A stretch of 64,000 nucleotides of DNA from Ancylobacter sonchi (GTDB lineage: Bacteria > Pseudomonadota > Alphaproteobacteria > Rhizobiales > Xanthobacteraceae). Shown piece by piece: positions 35,727 to 44,504 of this stretch. The notes beneath the pieces are model-generated. The model saw only the letters and a list, made by a program, of their open reading frames with translations. It was not told the origin of the DNA and ran no database searches. A program made the position numbers and the translations under genes. Position 1 is the first letter of the stretch, and each line of letters opens with the position of its first letter. Location of the stretch: assembly GCF_018390695.1 (NCBI RefSeq), contig NZ_JAHBGF010000028.1, forward strand, positions 1 through 64,000. Direction: 5' to 3'.

Positions 35727-36215
35727 TCAGCGGGCCGGCGCGGTGCACACCACCGCCGCCTCGACGCCGCCGCCCTCCTTCGGCATGTCGCGCACATAGC
35801 AGACGCTCATCGCGCCGGTCTTCACATTGACGCGGAACACGCCGGTCTCGCCGGAATAGCGGGTGGACACCATATCGTAGATGCCAGACTCGCCGGGACC
35901 GGCGCTGGCATCGCGCGGGAAGCAGCGGGTGACGCCGACGACGCTGCCTTCCGGCCGCTCGAACTGGCAGGCGGATACCTCGCCGGTGTGGGTGTTCACC
36001 GAATAGAGCCGGTTGGCCTGCACCGAGGGCGGGGAGCCGAAGACATAGCCCGCGCCATCGGCCGGGGGCGTGGGTGCGGGGGAGGTGGAAGCGCCCTGTG
36101 CGAGGGCGAACCCGCCCGTCATCATCGCCAGCGGCAGGCCGAGCGCGGCGGCGAGCGCGATATGCCGCACGTCGTGAGCCCGGCGCATGAGGGCGGAAAA
36201 CCGCAAGCACGTCAT
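35727..36215 (-). CDS. Secreted hypothetical protein
   Basis: This 162-residue protein has an N-terminal signal (ALAAALGLPLAMMTGGFALA), a proline/threonine linker and a domain with four cysteines (SACQFERPEG, VTRCFPRDAS, MSVCYVRDMP, AVVCTAPAR) and beta-strand pairs (NRLYSVNTHTGEVS, GVFRVNVKTGAMS) that look like two repeats. Start at 36215 has GGGAG 7 bases upstream. Family not recognised. Confidence 0.75.
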   Translation of the reverse strand: MTCLRFSALMRRAHDVRHIALAAALGLPLAMMTGGFALAQGASTSPAPTPPADGAGYVFGSPPSVQANRLYSVNTHTGEVSACQFERPEGSVVGVTRCFPRDASAGPGESGIYDMVSTRYSGETGVFRVNVKTGAMSVCYVRDMPKEGGGVEAAVVCTAPAR

Positions 36216-36354
36216 ATGTCTTCTCCCGAATCCGTCGCCCGTCCGGCATTTCGCCACGCGACGCGTCTACGCTGCAAGCTGGACAGGGAAAGCGGCGGGA
36301 TTGTAGGCAGAATTCATCCGGCTCCGCGTTCTCCGCAACATTCAGGTATCCGCC

Positions 36355-37041
36355 ATGTCCCCTGTTGCCCGCCCGCCCGTCATCGCCTTCGACCTCGACG
36401 GCACGCTCGTCGACACCGCGCCGGACCTCTTGAACACGCTCGACGTCATCCTCCGCGAGGCCGGCGTCGAACCGCTGTCGCATGACGACACGCGCAAGAT
36501 GATCGGCGCCGGAGCCAAGGCGCTGGTGCAGCGTGGGCTCGACGCCGCCGGCCTCGTGCTGCCGCAGGAGCGGGTGGAGGAGCTCTATCTCAGCTTCCTC
36601 GACCATTATGCCGAGCACATCGCCGACGAATCGCGGCCCTTCCCCGGCCTGCTCGACGCGCTCGACCGGCTGGCGGAGGAGGGGCACGTGCTCGCCGTGT
36701 GCACCAACAAGCTGGAATGGCTGTCGCGCCGCCTGCTGGAGCGGCTGGAGATGGCCGACCGTTTCGCGGTGATCGCCGGCTCCGACACCTTCGCCGTCCA
36801 CAAGCCGGATGCCGGGCACCTGATCGGCACCATCGAGGCGGCCGGCGGCGACCGGGCGCTGGCGATCATGGTCGGCGACAGCCTCACCGACGTGACGACG
36901 GCGAAGAATGCCCGCGTGCCCTCGATCGTGGTGCCGTTCGGCTATACCGAGACGCCGGCCGCCGAACTGGGCGGCGACGTGCTGATCGAGCATTTCGACC
37001 TGTTGCCGGCGACGGTGGCGCGGTTGCTGGTGCGCGCCTGA
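36355..37041 (+). CDS. gph: Phosphoglycolate phosphatase (HAD family)
   Basis: This 228-residue HAD hydrolase dephosphorylates 2-phosphoglycolate. Motif I FDLDGTLVDTAPDL, motif II VCTNKLEWLSRR, motif III HKPDAGHL and motif IV MVGDSLTDVTTAKNA are all present, with the helical cap between residues 18 and 85. It is divergent from the secreted hypothetical gene, and precedes the tRNA gene. Confidence 0.92.
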   Translation: MSPVARPPVIAFDLDGTLVDTAPDLLNTLDVILREAGVEPLSHDDTRKMIGAGAKALVQRGLDAAGLVLPQERVEELYLSFLDHYAEHIADESRPFPGLLDALDRLAEEGHVLAVCTNKLEWLSRRLLERLEMADRFAVIAGSDTFAVHKPDAGHLIGTIEAAGGDRALAIMVGDSLTDVTTAKNARVPSIVVPFGYTETPAAELGGDVLIEHFDLLPATVARLLVRA

Positions 37042-37120
37042 ACCGCCGCCGCACCGCGCCCGGTGGGGCCGGGCGGGAGGCGGAAGACGCATCTGAGGCG
37101 TGGATGGCGGCGATGCCCGC

Positions 37121-37150
37121 TTGACACCCATCGGGTGGAGCCAGTAAATC
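37121..37150 (+). promoter_or_regulatory. Promoter of tRNA-Val
   Basis: TTGACA (37121-37126) is a perfect -35 box, followed after 18 bases by TAAATC (37145-37150) as a -10 box, 20 bases before the tRNA start. Confidence 0.7.
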
Positions 37151-37169
37151 GCGCCACCTTGATGGCGGC

Positions 37170-37244
37170 GGGCGATTAGCTCAGCGGGAGAGCACTCCCT
37201 TCACACGGGAGGGGTCGCAGGTTCAATCCCTGCATCGCCCACCA
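37170..37244 (+). tRNA. tRNA-Val (anticodon CAC)
   Basis: The full cloverleaf is present: acceptor GGGCGAT with ATCGCCC, D-arm AGCTCAGCGGGAGAGC, anticodon stem CTCCC/GGGAG with loop TTCACAC (CAC), T-arm GCAGGTTCAATCCCTGC and an encoded CCA end. It marks the left edge of the second prophage remnant. Confidence 0.95.
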
Positions 37245-37540
37245 TCAGGCTCCAAGTTCTTCAATCACTTGAGTTCGATATTCGCCAGGTGCGGCAACGC
37301 ACCGGCGCGCGACCGTTTGCACAGCACAGCGAACGAACCCGTGGAAGAACCGTGGGAATCGTTCCGCCTGTGTTCCCGCCCAAAACGAAAAAGCGCTGAA
37401 CGTCTCTCTCCGGAAGAGTGGGGATCAGCCCACAGGCATGATGCGGACGCGACGACGCGGGCGGCGTTCGGTGGTGTGGCGCATGCGACTCTCCTCTGCT
37501 GTAGCTGTCGGCTCGACGAGAGATTGGCAGTGCGACGGCC

Positions 37541-37700
37541 ATGTGCAACCTCTCCAGCCACAAATCCAACCTCGTCGCGATCACCGATCTGGTCGGGACA
37601 CTCCGCAATGGCGTCGGCAATCTGGCGCCGCAGCCGGGCGTCTACCCCGACCATCCGCCGCCCATCGCGCTCCACCGGGCTCGTGGGGATCGAGCCCGGT
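37541..37700 (+). pseudogene. Truncated SRAP (YedK-like) gene
   Basis: The product starts MCNLSSHKSNLVAITDLVGT and continues GVGNLAPQPGVYPDHPPP, matching the first 45 residues of the intact SRAP protein at 45881 ([20 protein letters not shown]), including the catalytic Cys2. After that the frame departs from the family and no Asn/His active-site parts follow, so it is a broken copy. It lies 300 bases after tRNA-Val. Confidence 0.7.
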
Positions 37701-37898
37701 GGATTTGTCGTCTGCCGCTCCGGGCAAGGCGCGATCGGCGTCTCATCGGAGCGGGTAGCGTGGCCGCGCCTGACCCGAAGGCCGCGCCGGAGCGCCGACG
37801 GTCCATCGGTACGCCGGCGCTCCAGCAAGGCAGGGGGAACCTGCCCTGCTGTCACACCCTACGGGTCGAGGCGGCGCCGGTGATCGGACCGCGCGCGG

Positions 37899-40613
37899 TC
37901 ACACCGTCGAGAACAGCTTCCGCCACGCCCCGCCGGAATAGATCATCCCCACACGCTGGGTATCCGACGTGATGACGATGTCGGAGCCGAGCTCCAGGTT
38001 TCCACCCGAGGCGCTGCTGTCCAGCGTCACGGCGTAGGTACCCCGTATCCGAAAGGTGAGGATACGCCCTTCCATCGCACCGGTAATCGCGGTGATGGTC
38101 TGGGTTCCCACGATGTCGGAGACGCGGATCTCTCGCAGCGGCAGGTCGTTGCGGGCCGGCAGGCTGATCACCCCGCTCGCGGCGTCGAGCGTGAGATAGC
38201 CGTCGCCGAACTCGTTGCCGTATCGCGAGATGATGATGGTACCGGTATCGGATACCGAAGTCGGCGGCGTCCCGCGCTGACGGTTGTTGATGATCCGCAG
38301 CGAGCCGTCAGTGGACCAACTCCTCCCACCGCCGCGTGGCATGCTGGTATAGGCGTCCGAGATGTCCTCGAACACATTGCTGTCGATGTCGATCTCGCTC
38401 ACCATTTCCGTCGTGGAACCATCATGCACGAAGCCGTAGGTGCCGCCTGCCAAGCGGTTGCCACGGATCAGGATATCCGAGCCGCTGAGCTTCTCGGGAT
38501 ACCGGAACCAGATGATCGGCCCGGTGCCGTCGCCTTCGAGGTCGCAGTCCAGTACCGCGACGTGCGATTGGTGCTTGCCGATCAGCTGGAGCGGCGTCGC
38601 GGCGCGCACGCGGCTATTGACCACCCGGAGGCTCTCGAAGCTCGCGCGGGCCACGATCGGGCCGCCGATTTCGCTGTCGGCGATGTTGATCCGCCCGGCG
38701 AACGGGGTCTCGGTATAAGTGGAGGGGGCGGTCGTGATATCCCCGCCGATACCGATGCCGCCGCCGGTCATGCGCAGGCCGACGATATTGTAGTTCTTGC
38801 CGCGCAGCGTCATCCCGTCCACGTTGCGGGCGAGATGGTTGATCAGCGAAAAGTTGTTGACCTCATGCCCGCCGGGCGGGTTCTCGCTCTCGAACGTTTC
38901 GCCGCCGGTGACCACGACGTCGCTGCAGATCAGCCCTTCGGCGCTGACCGTCGAATCGGACATGTAGTTGACGAGATTCGCGAATCCGCAATCGACCGAG
39001 CGACGGCAATATTTGCCATCGGGATCGTTGACGGCCGCGGCGACGCCGCCCTGCAGGGAGATGCCGTAGAATCTCTGGCTGATGGGCGAGGTATTGCTGG
39101 AGTCCGTGTAGTCGCGTCCGAGCGTGTAGGGTGAATCGACCTTCGCGGACACGTAAATCGCCAGGACGATCGACGATCCCTTGAAGTTCTCGCAGTGCGA
39201 CTTTTCCACCAGGATCCGCTCGAACCCGGTGATCGACAGCGGGGATATCGCCGCCGTGCGCAGATACTCGTCCTCCTCATCATTGCTCTCGGACTGGCCG
39301 TCGCCCGGCCCTCGTGCGCGGAAATGGCTGACCGTGCAGGTGCCGCCCAGTTCCAGCCTGCGCACATTGACCGGCAGGGCCACCGGATCGGCCGCGAGGG
39401 TGTAGCTTTCGAGCAGGCCCGAGCCGAGTTTGAAGGTCGTTGCGTCCGTGACGTCGCGGATCTGCGCCATCTCGCCCGCATAGGCGATGCCGTAGCCTTT
39501 GACGCCGGACACGCCGATCCAATACTGATGGGTGCTGGTGACCGCCAGCCAGTCGCCGATGGAAAAGCCCGTCGTGTCGCTCACGCCGAGGCTGGTCGCC
39601 CCCGCACTCGCCGGAAGGGCCAGGCGCGTTTTGGTTCCGGTATAGATCGGTCCGCGGATGCTGAGCCACGGCTCGGCGCGCGTGATCGAGCCCGCCGAGA
39701 GGTCGACGAATCCGGACGTGCCGAAATCGACCGAGACGTCCCGCCCTTTCGGGACCGAGATCCGATGGCGGGCAAGCGCACATTTGTAGCGGCCCCGCGC
39801 TTCGATGGTCGGCGCGTAGCCGCCTGCCACGAGGTTGTTGGTGCGCAGCACCAGCCGCCGGAAAGCATCGTCGTCACGCTGGTAGGCGACGGTGTCGTCG
39901 ATCTTCGCGCCGGATCCGAACATCTCCGGCGTCAGCACGCCGGTGTACGGCGTCGTCACATCTTCGTTCCAGCCGATCGGCATCGGCAGGTAGGTATAAC
40001 CGAACAGATTCACCTGGCCCTGATCGCGGTATTCGATGAGGGAAAAGTTGTCGATCGTGCGATTGAAGCTGGTCGTGCCGGAAAGCTGCAATCCGTAGTC
40101 GCCTTCGCGAAGATAGAACGAAAGCGTGTGCGTAGCCGCACCGCCGACGTCTTCCAGCGTACGGTTCTTGTCCGGATCGGTGTTGAGAACGATGGCCATC
40201 AGGCGGCCGGTGGTGCCGCCTGAGTTGGTTTTCACCTTCCACTGCATGGCCGTGCCGGGTGCCGGCAGCGGATTGGTCGCGCCGGCCGCGCGAAAGTCAT
40301 AGGTGACGACCTCCGACAAACTGGAACCGCTGAGAACGCCGCTGCCCCAGGTGAAGTTGACCAGCGTCCAGGGGGTGTTCGGGAGCGCGGTCGGATCGGT
40401 GGTGAAATTGCCGCCGACGATCAGTTCGGTGCCGAGGAGCGGCATCCCGTTCGCGACGATCGGGTCGCCCTGCGCGTCGAGGGCCACCCGATAATGCGAG
40501 GCGCCGCCATCGCCGGGCGCCGCATAGCCGTCTATGAACACGTCATCCGGCGGAGGGGTCTGAGTGCCCGCCGCGATGGCGTCGGCGAGGGTGTCGAAAC
40601 GTACGGTCGTCAT
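37899..40613 (-). CDS. Phage tail-spike-like protein (right-handed beta-helix)
   Basis: This 904-residue protein starts FDTLADAIAAGTQTPPPDDVF, YAAPGDGGASHYRV: the head-binding/pectate-lyase-like start of phage tail spikes. The long central part has repeated Asn/Gly-rich beta strands (for example NIVGLRMTGGGIGIGGD, IIWFRYPEKLSGSDILIRGN), typical of a parallel beta-helix that binds or cleaves surface polysaccharide. ATG 40613 has GAGG 9 bases upstream; the frame is open to 40907 without support. It is intact, unlike the frameshifted gene at 43118. Confidence 0.82.
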   Translation of the reverse strand: MTTVRFDTLADAIAAGTQTPPPDDVFIDGYAAPGDGGASHYRVALDAQGDPIVANGMPLLGTELIVGGNFTTDPTALPNTPWTLVNFTWGSGVLSGSSLSEVVTYDFRAAGATNPLPAPGTAMQWKVKTNSGGTTGRLMAIVLNTDPDKNRTLEDVGGAATHTLSFYLREGDYGLQLSGTTSFNRTIDNFSLIEYRDQGQVNLFGYTYLPMPIGWNEDVTTPYTGVLTPEMFGSGAKIDDTVAYQRDDDAFRRLVLRTNNLVAGGYAPTIEARGRYKCALARHRISVPKGRDVSVDFGTSGFVDLSAGSITRAEPWLSIRGPIYTGTKTRLALPASAGATSLGVSDTTGFSIGDWLAVTSTHQYWIGVSGVKGYGIAYAGEMAQIRDVTDATTFKLGSGLLESYTLAADPVALPVNVRRLELGGTCTVSHFRARGPGDGQSESNDEEDEYLRTAAISPLSITGFERILVEKSHCENFKGSSIVLAIYVSAKVDSPYTLGRDYTDSSNTSPISQRFYGISLQGGVAAAVNDPDGKYCRRSVDCGFANLVNYMSDSTVSAEGLICSDVVVTGGETFESENPPGGHEVNNFSLINHLARNVDGMTLRGKNYNIVGLRMTGGGIGIGGDITTAPSTYTETPFAGRINIADSEIGGPIVARASFESLRVVNSRVRAATPLQLIGKHQSHVAVLDCDLEGDGTGPIIWFRYPEKLSGSDILIRGNRLAGGTYGFVHDGSTTEMVSEIDIDSNVFEDISDAYTSMPRGGGRSWSTDGSLRIINNRQRGTPPTSVSDTGTIIISRYGNEFGDGYLTLDAASGVISLPARNDLPLREIRVSDIVGTQTITAITGAMEGRILTFRIRGTYAVTLDSSASGGNLELGSDIVITSDTQRVGMIYSGGAWRKLFSTV

Positions 40614-40637
40614 TGTTGCTAACCTCATTGGTTCAGG

Positions 40638-40667
40638 AAAAAAAAAGGCTGGGCGCTGTGCCCAACC
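40638..40667 (-). terminator. Strong intrinsic terminator (minus strand)
   Basis: GGTTGGGC and GCCCAGCC pair around a 5-base loop and are followed on the minus strand by nine T residues. It lies just upstream of the tail-spike start and would isolate that gene from transcripts coming from the right. Confidence 0.85.
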
Positions 40668-40977
40668 GCGGGGAATTCCGGTGCCGCCGACGTTCGCGGA
40701 CGGCACCGGGCAGAGGGGGCTGACGGCAGGGCGGGTCGGATCCGCCGACGCGGGGGCGTCGGGCGGCGGCTTCCTGTCGCTGGAGCGGGAAGGCTTGCGT
40801 CCCGGCGAGGCCGCCGGCGTCGCGGACGGGCGGACGGCTCGGTTTTCCCTTCGGCAGACCGATCGGCGCCCGACGTGGCGCGCGCCGGCCGACGAAATGC
40901 CGGACAAAGCGCTCTCGGGCCGGTTGGAACGCCTGCCGGCGCGCTGCTATGGTCCGCCGCGCTCGAAGGGGGATTTG

Positions 40978-41715
40978 ATGAGAGAAAACGTGCGGATGGC
41001 GGTGATCTGCGGCCTCTGCGTGGTGCTGGGCCTGTGCCTCGGATTTGCCGTGGCGACGACGTTCTGGAACCGGCTGGTGGTGGGCATCAACAGCGAGGCG
41101 CTGTCGAACTGGCTGGGCTTCACCGGCGCGGTGATCGGCGCGCTCGCCACGGTGACGGCCGGTGCGCTCGCCTATATCGGCGTGGTCTACAGCCACGCGG
41201 CGAGCACGCGCGACGACGCCATCCACCGGATCACCGGCTATCTCGCCACCCTGCGCAACCTCTACGCCAACTGGATGGAGCTGAAGGACACGCCGGAGAC
41301 CGATCCGAGCCGCGACCTCAAGGTGCACACGCTGCAGAGCGAATTGCTGCGGCCGGAAGTCACCGTCGCGCTCTACGATTCCATCCTGCAGGAGGACCAG
41401 GTCGCCATCTTCGTGTTCTGCAACACGCTGCGCGTCGGCCTCACCAACGGCCACCCGCACCAGCACAATGCGGCGGGCCTCGCGCTCTACATCTTCGACG
41501 ACGTCACCCGCGCGCTCACCATCCGCAAGCGGCTGCTGGAGGAGGGCAATCCGCTGCGCAAGGTGCAGGGCACCAAGTTCCTGATCCCGGCGCCCTACAT
41601 CAAGGCGCTGTCGAGCGGCGAGACCGCCGATGTGGCGGCCAAGAAGGCGTGGATCTATGCCGAGGAGCATGAGGCGGCGCCGGAGGTCTCCCCGCCGCCC
41701 GCCGCCAACGCCTGA
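40978..41715 (+). CDS. Hypothetical membrane protein
   Basis: This 245-residue protein has two N-terminal hydrophobic segments (VICGLCVVLGLCLGFAVATTF, and WLGFTGAVIGALATVTAGALAYIGVVY) and a cytoplasmic domain of about 170 residues without recognised motifs. An AAGGGGG site lies 4 bases before ATG 40978. It lies on the opposite strand between the tail spike and the lysis genes, like a morphon gene in prophages. The function is unknown. Confidence 0.7.
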   Translation: MRENVRMAVICGLCVVLGLCLGFAVATTFWNRLVVGINSEALSNWLGFTGAVIGALATVTAGALAYIGVVYSHAASTRDDAIHRITGYLATLRNLYANWMELKDTPETDPSRDLKVHTLQSELLRPEVTVALYDSILQEDQVAIFVFCNTLRVGLTNGHPHQHNAAGLALYIFDDVTRALTIRKRLLEEGNPLRKVQGTKFLIPAPYIKALSSGETADVAAKKAWIYAEEHEAAPEVSPPPAANA

Positions 41716-41766
41716 TGGCGCGGACCGCCGGCGACATCCGCGCGTCCCGGTCCCCGCGCTCCGGTG

Positions 41767-42051
41767 TCAGGGCCGGAAGATCTGGATGCGCAGCCCGGCC
41801 CAGACGACGATCAGCACGCCGCCGGTGACGAGGGCGAGCACGGTGTAGCCGATCTTCGCCGCCGCGCCGTCCATGGCCCGGCGCCAGCGCCGCAGGAACC
41901 AGAAATCCTTGCGGGCCTCCTCGCGGTCGTTCTTGTCCTCGAGATGGAGGCCGGCATCGGCGAGACCCCGCCTCACCGATCGCTCGATCAGATCGCCGAG
42001 CTCCTGCCGCGAGACGACGAGCACGACGGATTCCGCGGGCTCGTTCTCCAT
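41767..42051 (-). CDS. Small membrane protein of the lysis cassette
   Basis: This 94-residue protein has a charged helical first half (SRQELGDLIERSVRRGLADAG) and one C-terminal membrane helix (VLALVTGGVLIVVWAGL). ATG 42051 with GGGAGG 9 bases upstream is preferred; a GTG at 42060 overlaps the previous gene by 4 bases. It follows the holin-like gene, so it may be a second holin, antiholin or spanin-like component. Confidence 0.65.
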   Translation of the reverse strand: MENEPAESVVLVVSRQELGDLIERSVRRGLADAGLHLEDKNDREEARKDFWFLRRWRRAMDGAAAKIGYTVLALVTGGVLIVVWAGLRIQIFRP

Positions 42052-42056
42052 CCCGG

Positions 42057-42437
42057 TCACCCTCCCAGCGGTTTTCGCGCGCGCCAGCGGCCGTAGAGCA
42101 CGGTGACGGCGCCGAGAATGGCGGTGAGCTGGGAGGTGAGCGCCTCGACGCTGGGCGGCGAGCCGTCGGCGATGTCGAGCGCCAGCGCATAGAGCCCGCC
42201 GACCAGCGCGACGAGGGCGCCAAGCGTCACCCGCGACTGGTACCAGGGTTCGGCATTGGTGCGGTGATCCAGCCGCGCGAGGGCGTCGCGGACCGCCGGC
42301 TGGCGGGAGAGCTCGCTCAGCACCTGCCCGGCGATCCGCTCGGCCTCGGTGCCGGCGGTGCCATTGCCGGGCATGCGGAGGGCGGCGCGGACGGCGTCGC
42401 GCACGGCACGGGTCAGGGTGGGGACATTGGCGGACAT
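42057..42437 (-). CDS. Holin-like phage protein
   Basis: In this 126-residue protein the first 60 residues are an amphipathic charged region (TRAVRDAVRAALRMPG), followed by one or two membrane segments (SRVTLGALVALVGGLYALAL, TSQLTAILGAVTVLYG), the layout of type III-like holin and R-type holin families. GAGGAGG lies 5 bases before the ATG. It directly follows the endolysin with a 10-base gap, as lysis genes do. Confidence 0.7.
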   Translation of the reverse strand: MSANVPTLTRAVRDAVRAALRMPGNGTAGTEAERIAGQVLSELSRQPAVRDALARLDHRTNAEPWYQSRVTLGALVALVGGLYALALDIADGSPPSVEALTSQLTAILGAVTVLYGRWRARKPLGG

Positions 42438-42447
42438 GGTGGCCTCC

Positions 42448-43023
42448 TCAGGCCTCGTTGACGGAGAGCGTGCCGCTCGGCGCCTGCATCGGCAGCGGCG
42501 AGGGCGGGAAGACGAAGGTCGCGGGCCAGCGCAGGCCGCCGGGGCGCAGCCGGCTGCGGGCGATGCGGGCGACGGTGACGGCGTCGGACTGGTTGCCGCC
42601 GAGCACGTGGTAACCGCCGCGATCCTGGCCGACGAGAAAGCCGACATGGCCCTGCCAGGAGGAGGGCGCGCCGCGCCAGAACACGCCGACGCAGCCATAG
42701 GCCGGCGTCACCAGCCCGGTGCCGAATTTCAGCCAGTTGATCGATGCCCAGGGATCGGGCGGCAGCGTATCGCCCGGCAGGGTGGCGGCGATGCACCAGC
42801 CGGCGAAGGTGCCGCACCAGGCGGTCTCGTCGTCGCGGAACGGGGCGTTGAGCGCCTCCAGCATGCGCAGGATCGCCGGGGCATGCCGGGGCCCCTTGAT
42901 CTCCCGCAGGTCGAGGTGGCGCCGCGCTTCCACGATCCAGGGCGGCGGCGGGGGCGGCGTGAGGGTAGCCGCCGGCGGACCATCGGCGCGCGCGGGCTGC
43001 TTGCGCAGCTTCGGTTGGGTCAT
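42448..43023 (-). CDS. Endolysin-like peptidase (TIGR02594 family)
   Basis: This 191-residue protein has a proline-rich N-terminal linker, then a CHAP/NlpC-type fold: the nucleophile motif AWCGTFAGWC (Cys in ETAWCGTF) and the histidine motif WQGHVGFLVG, with ASINWLKFG between. That is the TIGR02594 lysozyme-like family. It cleaves peptidoglycan at cell lysis. GGAG lies 7 bases before ATG 43023. Confidence 0.85.
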   Translation of the reverse strand: MTQPKLRKQPARADGPPAATLTPPPPPPWIVEARRHLDLREIKGPRHAPAILRMLEALNAPFRDDETAWCGTFAGWCIAATLPGDTLPPDPWASINWLKFGTGLVTPAYGCVGVFWRGAPSSWQGHVGFLVGQDRGGYHVLGGNQSDAVTVARIARSRLRPGGLRWPATFVFPPSPLPMQAPSGTLSVNEA

Positions 43024-43044
43024 GACGAGGCTCCAGAAATGAAA

Positions 43045-43066
43045 AAGCCGCCCGATGGGACGGCTT
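43045..43066 (-). terminator. Intrinsic terminator between pseudogene and lysis genes
   Basis: AAGCCG and CGGCTT, with inner CCC and GGG, form a stem around GAT; the minus strand continues TTTTTC. Confidence 0.8.
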
Positions 43067-43117
43067 CGAACGGAAGGGGTGGGTGGGGCTCAGACGATGG
43101 CGCGGTCGTTGAGCCGG

Positions 43118-43640
43118 CTAACTGGACTGGCGCTTATTGCCTCCGAATGACGTCAAGCCAATCGGGCCGGGTTTGCCGTTCACCCCGACCGTCGCCGGCA
43201 GGCAGGCGGGAGTGCCGAAGGCATCCGTGTTGAATGTCGACGTAAGGGTGTTGGAAGGCCAGAGCAGGGAATGGCTGAATGCCGCGCGGCACACCGAAGG
43301 CCAAGTCGATGGCGGTGTTGCCGGTGAGGGTAACGCACAGGTGCAGGATCTGCGCCGGCGGCGGTAGCCGGGATCGTCGGACGCCATGTCGGTGGGACGC
43401 GGCGCGACGGTGATCGGGTGGTTGTCGAAGGTAGTGCCGGAGGCGGCGATGCTGGGGCCGTCGACGCGGTTCGCGTCGGTCGGCGTGCTGACGGGCGTGC
43501 GGGTGTCCGAGCGGCTGTCTGCCGGTCAGGGCGATGTCGGTGCCGGAGGTCCTCAGCTGGTCGACGCCGGTTTTCGCCGTTGTGCATGTCGAGCTGCGGC
43601 CGGACCATCAGGCGGGCGGATCAGGCAACCGGAGCGTGGG
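43118..43640 (-). pseudogene. Multiply frameshifted phage gene
   Basis: The minus strand is coding-like in pieces that change frame: QLDMHNGEN, then GVDQLRTSGTDIALTG, then a stretch from TPVSTPTDANRVDGPSIAA to DMASDDPGYRR, then QILHLCVTLTGNTAIDLAFG, then GTPACLPATVGVNGKPGPIG before a stop at 43118. Each piece has high GC at third codon positions. At least four shifts are needed, so this is a decayed gene, probably a phage tail-fibre or structural-type protein, not an expressed one. Confidence 0.6.
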
Positions 43641-43853
43641 GCGATGTCGACTGCCGATCCGTAGCGCTCGGCGATCTGGTGCGCGTTCGAGGGGATCGGC
43701 GGGGGCGTTCAGGACGTTATCGTGTCGACGGATGGATCGGTGTCCAGAGTGTTATGTCTAATGGATATATCAAAATAAAACGAATATTTTTACTGGATGA
43801 ATAGTTCTCATTATGTGATTTCGTGCTTAGATTATATTTCATACTTCTACATG

Positions 43854-44486
43854 TCAACTGCCATCGTCATCGAATAGTGCTTTGTATTTACTTTGTATCG
43901 AAGGGTTGTGCCAGTCGTGGGCGCGCCGGATCATGCTGGCGGGTTCCGGTGCCAGCTTCCACAGCGCGACAAGAGCCGATAGGGCGGCCTTCAGGAGGGT
44001 CCCATCGCCGCCGATCGGTGCGTCGTGCAGTGCGACGCGGTCGAGGACGGCGGCGACGCGCGCACGGTCGGGCAGGGCCCGCAAGGCGGCCCGGGCGGCG
44101 CCATATCGACGGTCGAGCCGGGCGTGATGCGCCTCGGTGCTGTCGGGAGCGAGCGGCGGGCTCGCGCCGGCGGCGGGGGAGAGGCGGCCGAGGGCGGAGA
44201 CCGCCTCGCCGGGGGCGGCGATCGCATGGCGATAGGCGATGGCGAGCCGCCGATAGCGCTGGCCGGCATCAAGCTCGGCTTCCGAGATAAGGCCGGCGAG
44301 GTGGAGGCGGCCGAGCTCGCTCTCGGCGAGCCGGCTCTGCCGGGCCTCGCTCGGCAGATGGCGGCGATGCGGCTGGGCGAGGGCGACGGCCATCGCGTCG
44401 GCTTCGGCGGCACGCTGCGCCGCGACGGAGCGCGACAGGCGGCCGGATGCGGTGCGAAGGCGGTTCTTCTGTCGGCTGCGGGCCAT
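43854..44486 (-). CDS. Hypothetical prophage protein
   Basis: This 210-residue, arginine/alanine-rich helical protein opens MARSRQKNRLRTASGRLSRS and contains SRLAESELGRLHLAGLISEAELDAGQRYRRL. It resembles an uncharacterised prophage family of Hyphomicrobiales from early regions (from memory). The C-terminus (IRRAHDWHNPSIQSKYKALFDDDGS) is AT-richer than the rest and borders an AT-rich gap (43740-43853). Function unknown. Confidence 0.6.
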   Translation of the reverse strand: MARSRQKNRLRTASGRLSRSVAAQRAAEADAMAVALAQPHRRHLPSEARQSRLAESELGRLHLAGLISEAELDAGQRYRRLAIAYRHAIAAPGEAVSALGRLSPAAGASPPLAPDSTEAHHARLDRRYGAARAALRALPDRARVAAVLDRVALHDAPIGGDGTLLKAALSALVALWKLAPEPASMIRRAHDWHNPSIQSKYKALFDDDGS

Positions 44487-44504
44487 AAATGTTTCCGTTT
44501 TGTT

